Shown here: positions 1 to 4,835 of the stretch, one piece after another
Layout: each line of letters starts with the position of its first letter
How positions within the stretch are numbered: the stretch's first letter is position 1
Assembly: GCA_900555725.1 (NCBI GenBank)
Contig: USMD01000095.1
Coordinates: forward strand, 1 to 7,064
Source: an uncultured Garciella sp.
GTDB taxonomy: Bacteria; Bacillota; Clostridia; Eubacteriales; Garciellaceae
Direction: 5' to 3'
Length of the DNA stretch: 7,064 nt
Made by a program: the position numbers and the translations under genes
Notes under the pieces: generated by a model
What the model saw: the letters and a program-made list of their open reading frames with translations, nothing else
Told to the model about the DNA's origin: nothing
Database searches by the model: none

Positions 1-390
1 GACAGCATTTTAGCTGCCCCAGCCAGTCTATTATTAGCAGGATATCTAAATGCCTTTGCAAAAAAATCTATGATTATGATTTCTTTTTTAATGGCTTTTT
101 CCTTTGTTTTTTATGTAGTTGCTTTAATATTATTACTAAAATTATTAAAACTAGAATTTTATCCCAGTTATTCAGGATTTACTTTTCCTTTGGTCATAAG
201 TGGTATTGGAATGAAATTGACCAATGGATTTTTAATAAAAACCAACCAATCTCTTTCATTCCTTCCTTATTTGGTAAAGGTACAGGAAATCCTTGCTCTT
301 TTGATCACTCTTTATGTTTTAATAAGATATATACAGTTTTTGATTTCTAGGGAGAATCCAGAAATGATAAAGGATGAAATAAAATTATAA
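1..390 (+). CDS. TDT-family (TehA/SLAC1-like) transporter, C-terminal part
   Basis: The reading frame is open from the first base and ends at TAA 388-390, so 129 C-terminal residues are visible and the start lies outside the window. The visible part begins with a small-residue helix (LAAPASLLLAGYLNAF), then a very hydrophobic helix at about residues 24-46, a short loop with FYPSYSGFTFPLVISG, and a last membrane helix at about residues 93-113 ending in a charged tail. The APxSLxxxGY and FYPS-xxFTFPL patterns match my knowledge of the tellurite-resistance/dicarboxylate transporter (TDT) family, ten-helix anion channels or transporters of the cytoplasmic membrane. The substrate cannot be read from this fragment; tellurite, dicarboxylate, sulfite and simple anions are all known in the family. 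An internal ATG at 70 is not the start, because the frame and the homology continue upstream of it. Confidence 0.75.
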   Translation, partial: DSILAAPASLLLAGYLNAFAKKSMIMISFLMAFSFVFYVVALILLLKLLKLEFYPSYSGFTFPLVISGIGMKLTNGFLIKTNQSLSFLPYLVKVQEILALLITLYVLIRYIQFLISRENPEMIKDEIKL

Positions 391-436
391 AATAAGATTA
401 TTTTGTTTCAATAAGAGGAAGTTACACAAATAAGAT

Positions 437-498
437 TTTTCTCAAACACAAGCTTATCCTACACCATATATTGTAATAGATGATTGTGTTTGAGAAAA
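437..498. repeat. Perfect 15-bp inverted repeat between convergent genes
   Basis: Arms at 437-451 (TTTTCTCAAACACAA) and 484-498 are exact reverse complements around a 32-nt loop. The repeat sits between the stop of the transporter (390) and the stop of the VOC gene (503). The 5' arm starts with T's and the 3' arm ends with A's on either strand, which is opposite to a normal intrinsic terminator, and no T-tract follows on either strand. It may still end or stabilise the two transcripts, or be the relic of a small repeat element. Confidence 0.7.
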
Positions 499-502
499 TC
501 CA

Positions 503-865
503 TTATGCAATTTCCTCAACAAATTGAATTTTTACTCCATTAGGATCCAATACATAGAAAAATCTTGTGGAAGGATTGGGTTGAATAGGTCCACTATGGA
601 TTTCTATCCCCTTTTCCTGAATAAATTTCATGGTTTCATCAAGAGATTCTACGGCAAATCCAAGGGAAATATTCTCACCAAAGCTAATATCTTTTATTTG
701 TTCATTATAAATTAGTTCTAATTTGGTTTGTCCATCCCCTAGAAAAGCGATCTCTCCTACGCCTATAGAAAATCTCTTAACAATAGGTAATTTCACAATT
801 TCTTGATAAAACTTTAAAGACTCCTCCATATTTTTTACGGAAATGGTAGTCTGCATAAATTTCAT
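503..865 (-). CDS. VOC-superfamily (glyoxalase/dioxygenase fold) protein
   Basis: The 120-aa product has the two beta-alpha-beta-beta-beta modules of the vicinal oxygen chelate fold: residues 1-53 (ISVKNMEESLKFYQEIV ... TKLELIY) and 66-118 (ISLGFAVESLDETMKFI ... YVLDPNGVKIQFVEE). The DPNG turn near residue 108 is typical. The length fits single-domain VOC proteins. Of the four positions that bind metal in glyoxalase I, only E50 is canonical. Q5 is a substitution that some glyoxalases tolerate, while the third and fourth positions appear to be S67 and Q114. It may therefore be a binding protein or a non-glyoxalase enzyme rather than lactoylglutathione lyase. The start at 865 is set by AAGGAGG (873-879) seven bases upstream. 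It lies 95 bp downstream of the zinc-ribbon gene on the same strand, so the two could be cotranscribed. Substrate unknown. Confidence 0.85.
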   Translation of the reverse strand: MKFMQTTISVKNMEESLKFYQEIVKLPIVKRFSIGVGEIAFLGDGQTKLELIYNEQIKDISFGENISLGFAVESLDETMKFIQEKGIEIHSGPIQPNPSTRFFYVLDPNGVKIQFVEEIA

Positions 866-960
866 TTCTACTCCTCCTTGTTTTATAGAATACGGTTTCT
901 ATCCTAATTACTTCATTACTTCGACACCAATGACAAATATTCCTTGCTTTTTCAAAATAA

Positions 961-1335
961 TTATTTCAGTGAATTCCCACAATAAGGACAATATTGATAA
1001 TCTTGATCTATTTCTCTGCCGCAATGGGGACATCTTCTTCCAGAATTCCACTTTCCATCATAGGCTAACTGCAAATCCTCATCTTTTATAGTGACATTCT
1101 CTCCCTTCTCAATACGGGAACCTAGTTCTTTGGTAATGGTACAAATGGTATTGCAGCAACTGCTTTTTACATAATATTTCTTGTTCCATTTAAAAAGAGG
1201 GATAAAGAAAAAGCTAAAATACAGATATTCCATGAAGACTTCATAATGTCCATATTGACCACAGCGAGGACAAACCATGGTTTGATGAAAATCTAATTGA
1301 CTTTGTTTTGAGGAAATTCCTCCAATAAAAAACAT
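961..1335 (-). CDS. Small protein with two zinc-binding Cys modules
   Basis: The product is 124 aa from ATG 1335. A longer frame reaches 1374, but AGGAGA (1343-1348) lies seven bases before the 1335 ATG and decides the start. The N-terminal part has CPRCG (residues 22-26) followed by a hydrophobic, aromatic stretch FSFFFIPLFKW (40-50) and then CC at 60-61 and C65, so C22, C25, C60 and C61/C65 could hold a first zinc. The C-terminal part is a classic zinc ribbon, CPHCG at 102-106 and CPYCG at 116-120. The hydrophobic stretch is short and contains Pro, so I read it as a buried beta-hairpin or membrane-proximal patch rather than a clear membrane helix. Similar uncharacterised zinc-ribbon proteins are, from memory, common in Clostridia. 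The function is unknown; rubredoxin-like metal binding or nucleic-acid binding are both possible. It has no recognisable partner beyond its VOC neighbour. Confidence 0.8.
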   Translation of the reverse strand: MFFIGGISSKQSQLDFHQTMVCPRCGQYGHYEVFMEYLYFSFFFIPLFKWNKKYYVKSSCCNTICTITKELGSRIEKGENVTIKDEDLQLAYDGKWNSGRRCPHCGREIDQDYQYCPYCGNSLK

Positions 1336-1342
1336 AAGATCA

Positions 1343-1348
1343 TCTCCT
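1343..1348 (-). promoter_or_regulatory. Shine-Dalgarno site deciding the zinc-ribbon start
   Basis: AGGAGA on the - strand, seven bases before ATG at 1335. The upstream in-frame ATG at 1374 has no comparable site, so the first 13 residues of the longer frame are probably not translated. Confidence 0.75.
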
Positions 1349-1470
1349 AACAGATACTGAGCAAATACCCTCACAACATCCTAATTTTCAAGATAAAAAT
1401 TCTATTAATAGTATACCTCATATGGAGTTGATCTCCTAGTACTAACATCTCTTTTATAACTCTAATTTTC

Positions 1471-2670
1471 CTAATCCCAATCCAGTAATCTTCTTTGCCC
1501 TTGGAGGTTTTGCACTTCTGTAATATCTTGGGTAACCTCTAGCACCCCTTTATAATCTCTTCTTTGATTTCTTAGGGCAAAGTATTGGATAAAGATCTTC
1601 CTTCCTTTTAGTTCAATCCAAAATTTTGCTGTATCCTTTTCTCCAGAACGAAAACTTTCAATAATTTTATTTACAATATGTACACTATCTGGCGGATGAC
1701 AGTTTTCCACATTTCTTCCTATAAAAGCAGGGGAGCGGGGAAAAATCCTATCCTTAGGTCTAGTAAAATACTTTACCGTGTTATTTTCATCTACAAAGGT
1801 TAGATCTAGGGGTAATGCATTGAAAACCAGAATTACCTGCTGTAGATTTAGTTCACCTGTTTCGGTTTCTATTAAAAAGTCTCCCGGAAGATCTTCCACC
1901 AATTCATAAGAAGTATCTTGATTTTCCTCCCCCTCGCTATCTTCTTTCTGAATAAAAGAAAATTCATATTCTAAACTTTGCTTGTGCATCTCGTACCATT
2001 CCCTGTGGCTAAGTACTTCACTAGCTGATGGGAAAAGAATCAATTCTTCTTTTTTTACCATTCCTAAAAGGCCGAAGAAAAGATTCCCCATAGCTTTATG
2101 AATCTGTCCTTCATCACTTTTCGGATCTTTTAAAATAGTAATAACCTCTTTTAATTGATTTCTTACTTCATCATGTAGGGCCCACATAATCTTAAGTCCT
2201 TGAAATTTTTCCATTCTTTTCTCCATATAGGGAAATAAGATATTTTCTTTTTTAGAATAATGATACTTGATTTTCTCTAACTCTTTAATCCTCGGAAGCA
2301 ATCTTTCTTTCTTTTCTTTAAGATCTATAGATTTGTCCTTTAATATGTTTTTAATCTCTTCTGTCCTTTTCACCAAAGCTTCATTTTCTAGTCTTAAATC
2401 CAGAAGAAAGTTATCATTTTGGGGTTTTTCCCATGAATACTCGGACAAACTTTTATAAAATACATTAATCACCTTATCTAAAAATTCTAAGACTTCTTGA
2501 GGCTCTGTACCTTCCTCTAATAGGAAGTAAAAAATTTCAAAGACTTCTTGAGGTCTTACCTGTTGGATATCCTCTTTATATTTTTGATACAACTTTGTTC
2601 CGTTGCATCCTTTTTGAATTCCTTTTACATACTCAGTAAGTCGTCTGGCTCTTTCCATATTGATATTCAT
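1471..2670 (-). CDS. DUF438 / hemerythrin-like / PAS domain protein
   Basis: The 399-aa product has three parts: an N-terminal alpha-helical DUF438 region (about 1-80), a hemerythrin-like HHE region (about 85-240) with HYSKKENILFPYME at 137-150, MWALHDEVR at 162-170 and KKEELILFP at 206-214, and a C-terminal PAS domain (about 275-390) containing FVDENNTVKYF, IGRNVENCHPP and VLEVTQDIT. This order is the known DUF438 architecture, a soluble protein thought to sense or bind O2, NO or peroxide through a di-iron site. H137, E142, H166 and E208/E209 remain as possible ligands, but the His residues I expect earlier (a 'vHa' motif near residue 68 and GHPxH near residue 85) are absent. An acidic linker (EDSEGEEN, about 243-250) joins the HHE and PAS regions. 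The start at 2670 has AAAAGGAG (2677-2684) six bases upstream. It probably has its own promoter. No output domain is present, so a partner protein or a stress-protection role is likely. Confidence 0.85.
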   Translation of the reverse strand: MNINMERARRLTEYVKGIQKGCNGTKLYQKYKEDIQQVRPQEVFEIFYFLLEEGTEPQEVLEFLDKVINVFYKSLSEYSWEKPQNDNFLLDLRLENEALVKRTEEIKNILKDKSIDLKEKKERLLPRIKELEKIKYHYSKKENILFPYMEKRMEKFQGLKIMWALHDEVRNQLKEVITILKDPKSDEGQIHKAMGNLFFGLLGMVKKEELILFPSASEVLSHREWYEMHKQSLEYEFSFIQKEDSEGEENQDTSYELVEDLPGDFLIETETGELNLQQVILVFNALPLDLTFVDENNTVKYFTRPKDRIFPRSPAFIGRNVENCHPPDSVHIVNKIIESFRSGEKDTAKFWIELKGRKIFIQYFALRNQRRDYKGVLEVTQDITEVQNLQGQRRLLDWD

Positions 2671-2699
2671 CGTTCTCTCCTTTTAAAATGAAAATATAC

Positions 2700-2714
2700 T
2701 TATTGTAATTATAT
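2700..2714. promoter_or_regulatory. Weak Per-box-like operator over the DUF438 -10
   Basis: The sequence TTATTGTAATTATAT agrees with the PerR operator consensus TTATAAT-N-ATTATAA at 11 of 14 defined positions and covers the -10 of the DUF438 gene. In such AT-rich DNA an 11/14 match can arise by chance, so the main support is its position and the nearby perR gene. Confidence 0.3.
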
Positions 2715-2737
2715 ACTTTTTTACTAAATTTAAACAA
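2708..2737 (-). promoter_or_regulatory. Probable promoter of the DUF438 gene
   Basis: On the - strand a perfect -10 (TATAAT, 2708-2713) is preceded at 18 bp by TTGTTT (2732-2737), a weak -35. It lies 38 bp upstream of the DUF438 start codon. The -10 overlaps a 15-bp Per-box-like sequence at 2700-2714. Confidence 0.5.
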
Positions 2738-2778
2738 AATAAAGGGACAGTTACAAAACAAATCAAAGCTAAATGAAA

Positions 2779-2828
2779 AGAGCCTTAGATGTTTCGTGGA
2801 GCAGCGAAAGGAAGACATCTATGGCTCT
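2779..2828 (-). terminator. Bipartite stem-loop terminator after perR
   Basis: Arms 2779-2792 and 2815-2828 pair at 13 of 14 positions (one T-T mismatch). Inside them is a second short stem, TTCG (2793-2796) with CGAA (2805-2808), around an 8-nt loop, leaving an asymmetric GGAAG bulge. On the - strand the stem is followed by TTTTCATTT, so it can stop transcripts leaving perR (stop at 2846). On the + strand ATTTTATT follows, so it may work in both directions. It separates perR from the DUF438 gene. Confidence 0.75.
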
Positions 2829-2845
2829 ATTTTATTACTTTGCTA

Positions 2846-3265
2846 TTATGCTTTTTTTAGACACTTAGGGCAAATTCCCTTAAAATTAATATTTTTCTCT
2901 GTAATCTGGAAGTTCTTCAAGTCCTCTATGGCATCTATATCAATATTTATTTGAAAATCATACACTTGCCCGCAGGATTGGCACTTAAAATGCCCATGAT
3001 AGTCTGTATTAATATCATAGCGCGCTTCATTATCTTCAATATTAATGGTCTGTACCAAGTTTGATTCCTCAAATGCTCTTAAGGTATTATATACTGTAGC
3101 CTTTGAAAGAGTTGGTATCTCACTTTTAAGAGCTTGATATATCTGATCCACAGTAGGATGATATCGATGTTCTTGCAGGTATTCTAGTATTTTCACTCTC
3201 TGATGAGAAGGCTTAATTTGTCTCTTTACAAGTTCTTCCCTTATGTCATTATATTCCTGCCCCAT
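2846..3265 (-). CDS. perR: PerR-type peroxide-sensing Fur-family repressor
   Basis: The 139-aa product has the Fur-family winged helix (about 10-83; recognition region TLSKATVYNTLRAFEE at 52-67) and a C-terminal dimerisation domain. The five residues that bind regulatory metal in Bacillus subtilis PerR (H37, D85, H91, H93, D104) are all found one position earlier: H36, D84, H90, H92, D103. The structural zinc Cys pairs are C95/C98 and C132/C135. Asp at 103, where Fur proteins carry Glu, is the established mark of a peroxide sensor, so PerR fits better than Fur or Zur. Known PerR proteins repress oxidative-stress genes with Fe(II) or Mn(II) and are inactivated when H2O2 oxidises the His ligands. 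The start at 3265 follows AAAAGGGTGAG at 3269-3279. The gene has a strong promoter overlapped by a Per box, which indicates autoregulation. It is divergent from a glutaredoxin gene. Confidence 0.9.
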   Translation of the reverse strand: MGQEYNDIREELVKRQIKPSHQRVKILEYLQEHRYHPTVDQIYQALKSEIPTLSKATVYNTLRAFEESNLVQTINIEDNEARYDINTDYHGHFKCQSCGQVYDFQINIDIDAIEDLKNFQITEKNINFKGICPKCLKKA

Positions 3266-3301
3266 AATCTCACCCTTTTCATTTATAGTATTATTCTAAA
3301 T

Positions 3302-3316
3302 TTATAACCATTATAA
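3302..3316. promoter_or_regulatory. perR: Per box (PerR operator)
   Basis: TTATAACCATTATAA matches the PerR consensus TTATAAT-N-ATTATAA at 13 of 14 defined positions. It begins 4 bp downstream of the perR -10, so it covers the expected transcription start on the - strand. A repressor bound here would block polymerase directly. Confidence 0.8.
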
Positions 3317-3320
3317 ATAT

Positions 3321-3349
3321 AGCATAATGTGTTTTTTCCCTATTGTCAA
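3321..3349 (-). promoter_or_regulatory. perR: perR promoter
   Basis: Read on the - strand, a perfect -35 TTGACA (3344-3349) and a -10 TATGCT (3321-3326) are separated by exactly 17 bp. The leader to the perR start is about 45-50 nt. Confidence 0.75.
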
Positions 3350-3371
3350 GTGTAGAAAAATTTGTTTCACA

Positions 3372-3377
3372 TATACT
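3372..3377 (+). promoter_or_regulatory. Possible -10 of the glutaredoxin promoter
   Basis: TATACT on the + strand, 56 bp before the glutaredoxin start. I see no good -35 at 16-18 bp, so this is only a candidate. The Per box lies about 55 bp upstream of it and would not block it directly. Confidence 0.3.
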
Positions 3378-3417
3378 ATTAAAGGGAATAAGTAAGATAT
3401 CAACAAATATTTTGGAT

Positions 3418-3422
3418 GGAGG
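3418..3422 (+). promoter_or_regulatory. Shine-Dalgarno site deciding the glutaredoxin start
   Basis: GGAGG ends 11 bases before ATG 3434. It partly overlaps the alternative ATG at 3416, which therefore cannot use it, so 3434 is preferred. The spacing is slightly long. Confidence 0.65.
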
Positions 3423-3433
3423 TTGTTTTTACT

Positions 3434-3682
3434 ATGATAAAAGTAGAATTATACACTTGGACTTATTGTCCTTATTGTAAACAGGCAAAAAATTTATTAG
3501 AAGAAAAGAACATTCCCTATAAAGAATATCCTATTGATGGAAATGATGAAAAAAAGAAGGAACTCTACGAAAAGACCAATCAAAATACAGTGCCTTTTAT
3601 CTTTATTAATGATAAGTTCATTGGGGGATATTCTGAATTAAAAGAGTTAGATAATAAAGGGAAATTAAATGATATTCTATAA
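3434..3682 (+). CDS. Glutaredoxin (CPYC dithiol type)
   Basis: The 82-aa product is a complete single-domain glutaredoxin of the thioredoxin fold. The active site C12-P-Y-C15 is followed by a helix with KQAKNLLEEK, the cis-proline motif T52-V-P54, and the GGYSEL motif (64-69), which in glutaredoxins helps hold glutathione. It is a cytosolic thiol-disulfide reductase, similar in size and layout to E. coli Grx3 (GrxC). The ATG at 3416 would add six residues before the usual start of the fold and has no ribosome site, so 3434 is chosen. The gene is transcribed away from perR across a 168-bp shared intergenic region, which suggests a redox-stress role. Many Clostridia make little or no glutathione, so the physiological reductant here may be another thiol or thioredoxin reductase. 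A NrdH-like role is possible but not shown. Confidence 0.9.
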   Translation: MIKVELYTWTYCPYCKQAKNLLEEKNIPYKEYPIDGNDEKKKELYEKTNQNTVPFIFINDKFIGGYSELKELDNKGKLNDIL

Positions 3683-3699
3683 GGATAAAACAATAGTTG

Positions 3700-3746
3700 A
3701 AAATATAAGAGAACAGTTCTATTAAAGAATTGTTTTCTTATATTTT
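3700..3746 (+). terminator. 21-bp stem-loop terminator after the glutaredoxin gene
   Basis: Arms 3700-3720 and 3726-3746 pair over 21 positions with two G-U pairs on the + strand and a 5-nt loop. The 5' arm begins AAAATAT and the 3' arm ends ATATTTT, the usual terminator polarity. It starts 17 bases after the glutaredoxin stop. Its right half also forms the last codons of the convergent YkuS remnant, so it may serve both strands. Confidence 0.8.
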
Positions 3747-3950
3747 ATAGCATGTAATTGCCAATTATTTAGCATTTGCTCTACTTGCTGAGGATTCATA
3801 TCCTTTGCATCAATAATAGGTACTCTGGTAGATGTCGTTTCTATTCCCATAATATTTTGATCTTGTCCAGTTATTATAATTGCATCTACATTATTGTTCA
3901 TTACCTGTGAAGCATATGCTATTTCTCTGAAAGCTTGCAGCCCAGACGGT
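3722..3950 (-). pseudogene. YkuS/UPF0180-family gene without its start
   Basis: On the - strand an open frame ends at TAA 3722-3724 and encodes about 76 residues, including SGLQAFREIAYASQ, then VDAIIITGQDQNIMGI, then VPIIDAKDMNPQQVEQML. The TGQD-xNxMGI core followed by a predicted 'V-I-x-A' strand and a helix matches the small YkuS (UPF0180) family as I know it, whose members are about 80-90 aa and of unknown function. Only the first few residues seem lost. There is no plausible start codon with a ribosome site: the frame runs on into antisense IS110 sequence and meets a stop near 4025. The first in-frame ATG lies inside the domain, before NNNVDA. The break coincides with the left edge of the IS110 relic, so disruption by that element or a later deletion is the likely cause. 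The last codons overlap the terminator hairpin. Confidence 0.7.
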
Positions 3951-4526
3951 GTACTTGGAATTGATATTGGTTCCCGTATTAACGTTATCTCCTGCTTTAA
4001 ATTTCCAACAGGAATTCCTGATTAAAATGGTTTCTATTCCAAATGCCCAGTACGGTGCTGAACAGATGGAAGAAATGATTGCCGATGTTTTAGACAAGCA
4101 TCATGAATTCAACTTTGTAATCATTGGCTTAGAATCTACCGGATTCTATGGTGTACATATCGCAAATTATCTTTCTACCTGTGAAAAGCTGACTCCTTTT
4201 TCGACTAAGGTTTAAACCCTTTGGAATATCAGATTTTAATTTCTGTACCCGGAATCGGTAAAATCTATGCCAGCGGTATTCTTGCCGAAATAGGCATCAT
4301 CAAATGTTTCAGCAAGAATGATGCATTAGCCAAATATTGCGACATTGTCTGGAAAGAAAACCAGTCCGGTAACTTTGAAGCAGAAGAAACTCTAATGAAC
4401 AAAGCTGGAAACCGCTATCTGCGTTACTACATGATAGAAGCTACAGGAAGTGTTATTGCACACTGCCCCGAATATCAGGCTTTCTATCAAAAGAAATTTG
4501 CTGAGGTACGAACACATCATTTAATT
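3950..4526 (+). mobile_element. Fossil IS110-family insertion sequence
   Basis: Only transposase-coding material remains. On the left it begins within the first codons of the transposase, directly against the YkuS remnant. On the right it stops about 40 codons before the expected C-terminus, at about 4521-4526. The non-coding left and right ends are absent, including the segment that encodes the bridge RNA in IS110 elements. The element cannot move by itself. The boundaries are inferred from where the protein similarity stops, with an uncertainty of a few bases. Confidence 0.75.
3951..4526 (+). pseudogene. IS110-family transposase, frameshifted and internally deleted
   Basis: Three coding pieces can be read. 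First, 3951-4022 encodes VLGIDIGSRINVISC and following residues, the N-terminal strand with the first catalytic Asp of the DEDD domain, ending at an in-frame TAA (4023-4025). Removing one T there restores the second frame, 4024-4212, with MVSIPNAQYG and then IGLESTGFYG, which carries the family's conserved Glu. Third, from about 4209 a different frame gives GLNPLEYQILISVPGIG, LAEIG, NQSGNF and AGNRYLRYYMIEA, the C-terminal Transposase_20 domain with its Ser motif. The block normally between pieces two and three, including the last two Asp of the DEDD set, is missing: about 190 residues remain out of a family length of roughly 400. The final residues LILIYYCILKEF do not resemble the family and appear to be antisense to a flanking gene end. 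Dead gene. Confidence 0.85.
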
Positions 4527-4572
4527 TTAATCTATTATTGCATTCTAAAAGAATTTCCATTAAACTAGACAT
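4521..4572 (-). pseudogene. Orphaned 5' end of an unidentified gene
   Basis: On the - strand AAAGGAG (4581-4587) stands eight bases before ATG at 4572, followed by codons for MSSLMEILLECNNRLKL. At about 4521-4526 this runs into antisense IS110 transposase sequence, and the frame ends at a stop near 4455 with about 39 codons in all. The strong ribosome site, the upstream dyads and the abrupt boundary suggest a real gene whose body was removed when the IS110 locus decayed. I do not recognise the 17 residues. They do not look like the start of the YkuS remnant on the other side, so two genes may have been affected. It could also be a chance ORF. Confidence 0.4.
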
Positions 4573-4604
4573 TAAGAGTTCTCCTTTGTTTGGTATTGTT
4601 GTGG

Positions 4605-4640
4605 CAACTTTATTCTAACAAAGTTGAACCCTTTTTTCTA
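4605..4640 (-). promoter_or_regulatory. Possible promoter with operator-like dyad before the orphaned start
   Basis: CAACTTT (4605-4611) and AAAGTTG (4620-4626) form a 7-bp dyad with an 8-bp centre. On the - strand the centre contains TAGAAT (4612-4617), a good -10, with TAGAAA (4635-4640) 17 bp upstream as a -35. A dyad over a -10 suggests a repressor site. Read on the + strand, the same repeat followed by CCTTTTTT (4630-4637) could instead be a weak terminator. The two readings are not exclusive. Confidence 0.35.
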
Positions 4641-4675
4641 TTGTCTAGCCTTCACTTTTTAAGTGAAATACAATA
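4639..4675. repeat. Nested inverted repeat
   Basis: An inner 7-bp stem TTCACTT/AAGTGAA (4651-4657, 4661-4667, 3-nt loop) lies inside an outer 6-bp stem TATTGT/ACAATA (4639-4644, 4670-4675). It lies just upstream of the possible promoter of the orphaned gene start. It could be a protein-binding dyad or a hairpin. No function can be assigned. Confidence 0.5.
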
Positions 4676-4835
4676 TCAGTAAAAAACACAGTAGTTATGC
4701 GGCACATAGCATTGTTGGATAAGACCTAAGAATAATTCAGCCTAGATTACTTTATGTAAAATATAAGTGCTGAAGCTAAATTTCACCTTGTGATGCAGCA
4801 AGTATTTAAACATTAAAACCTAAGCATTTATATTA
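4676..4835. other. Non-coding stretch after rhaD
   Basis: I see no convincing gene here. On the - strand, downstream of rhaD, TGCTG (4796-4800) can pair with CAGCA (4768-4772), with a small inner TCAC/GTGA stem, followed by CTTATATTTT. This is a poor candidate for the rha operon terminator. No better one lies closer to the rhaD stop. Confidence 0.3.

Noticed and set aside
389..404. Small hairpin AAAATA-AGAT-TATTTT after the transporter gene
   Set aside because: Only A-T pairs and a 6-bp stem; too weak and too likely by chance in this AT-rich DNA to call a terminator.
390..437. 10-bp direct repeat AAATAAGATT at 390-399 and 428-437
   Set aside because: Short, AT-rich and not at a plausible insertion boundary.
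885..902. ATAGAA/TTCTAT dyad just upstream of the VOC ribosome site
   Set aside because: A 6-bp dyad without a convincing promoter around it; not enough to propose an operator.
843..1091. 82-codon frame on the + strand
   Set aside because: Shadow of the zinc-ribbon gene and the VOC 5' region; no ribosome site and no recognisable domain.
1399..1460. Small palindromes (CTATTAATAG, TAGTACTA, GGAG/CTCC) between the DUF438 and zinc-ribbon genes
   Set aside because: Stems of 4-5 bp without T-tracts; none supports a terminator or a riboswitch, and the local TATACT lacks a -35.
2633..2818. 61-codon frame on the - strand between perR and the DUF438 gene
   Set aside because: It begins inside the terminator hairpin, spans the DUF438 promoter and has low-complexity Phe/Cys/Lys composition.
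3891..4097. 68-codon frame on the - strand
   Set aside because: It is antisense to the IS110 fragment and reads the YkuS remnant in a wrong frame; no ribosome site or family resemblance.
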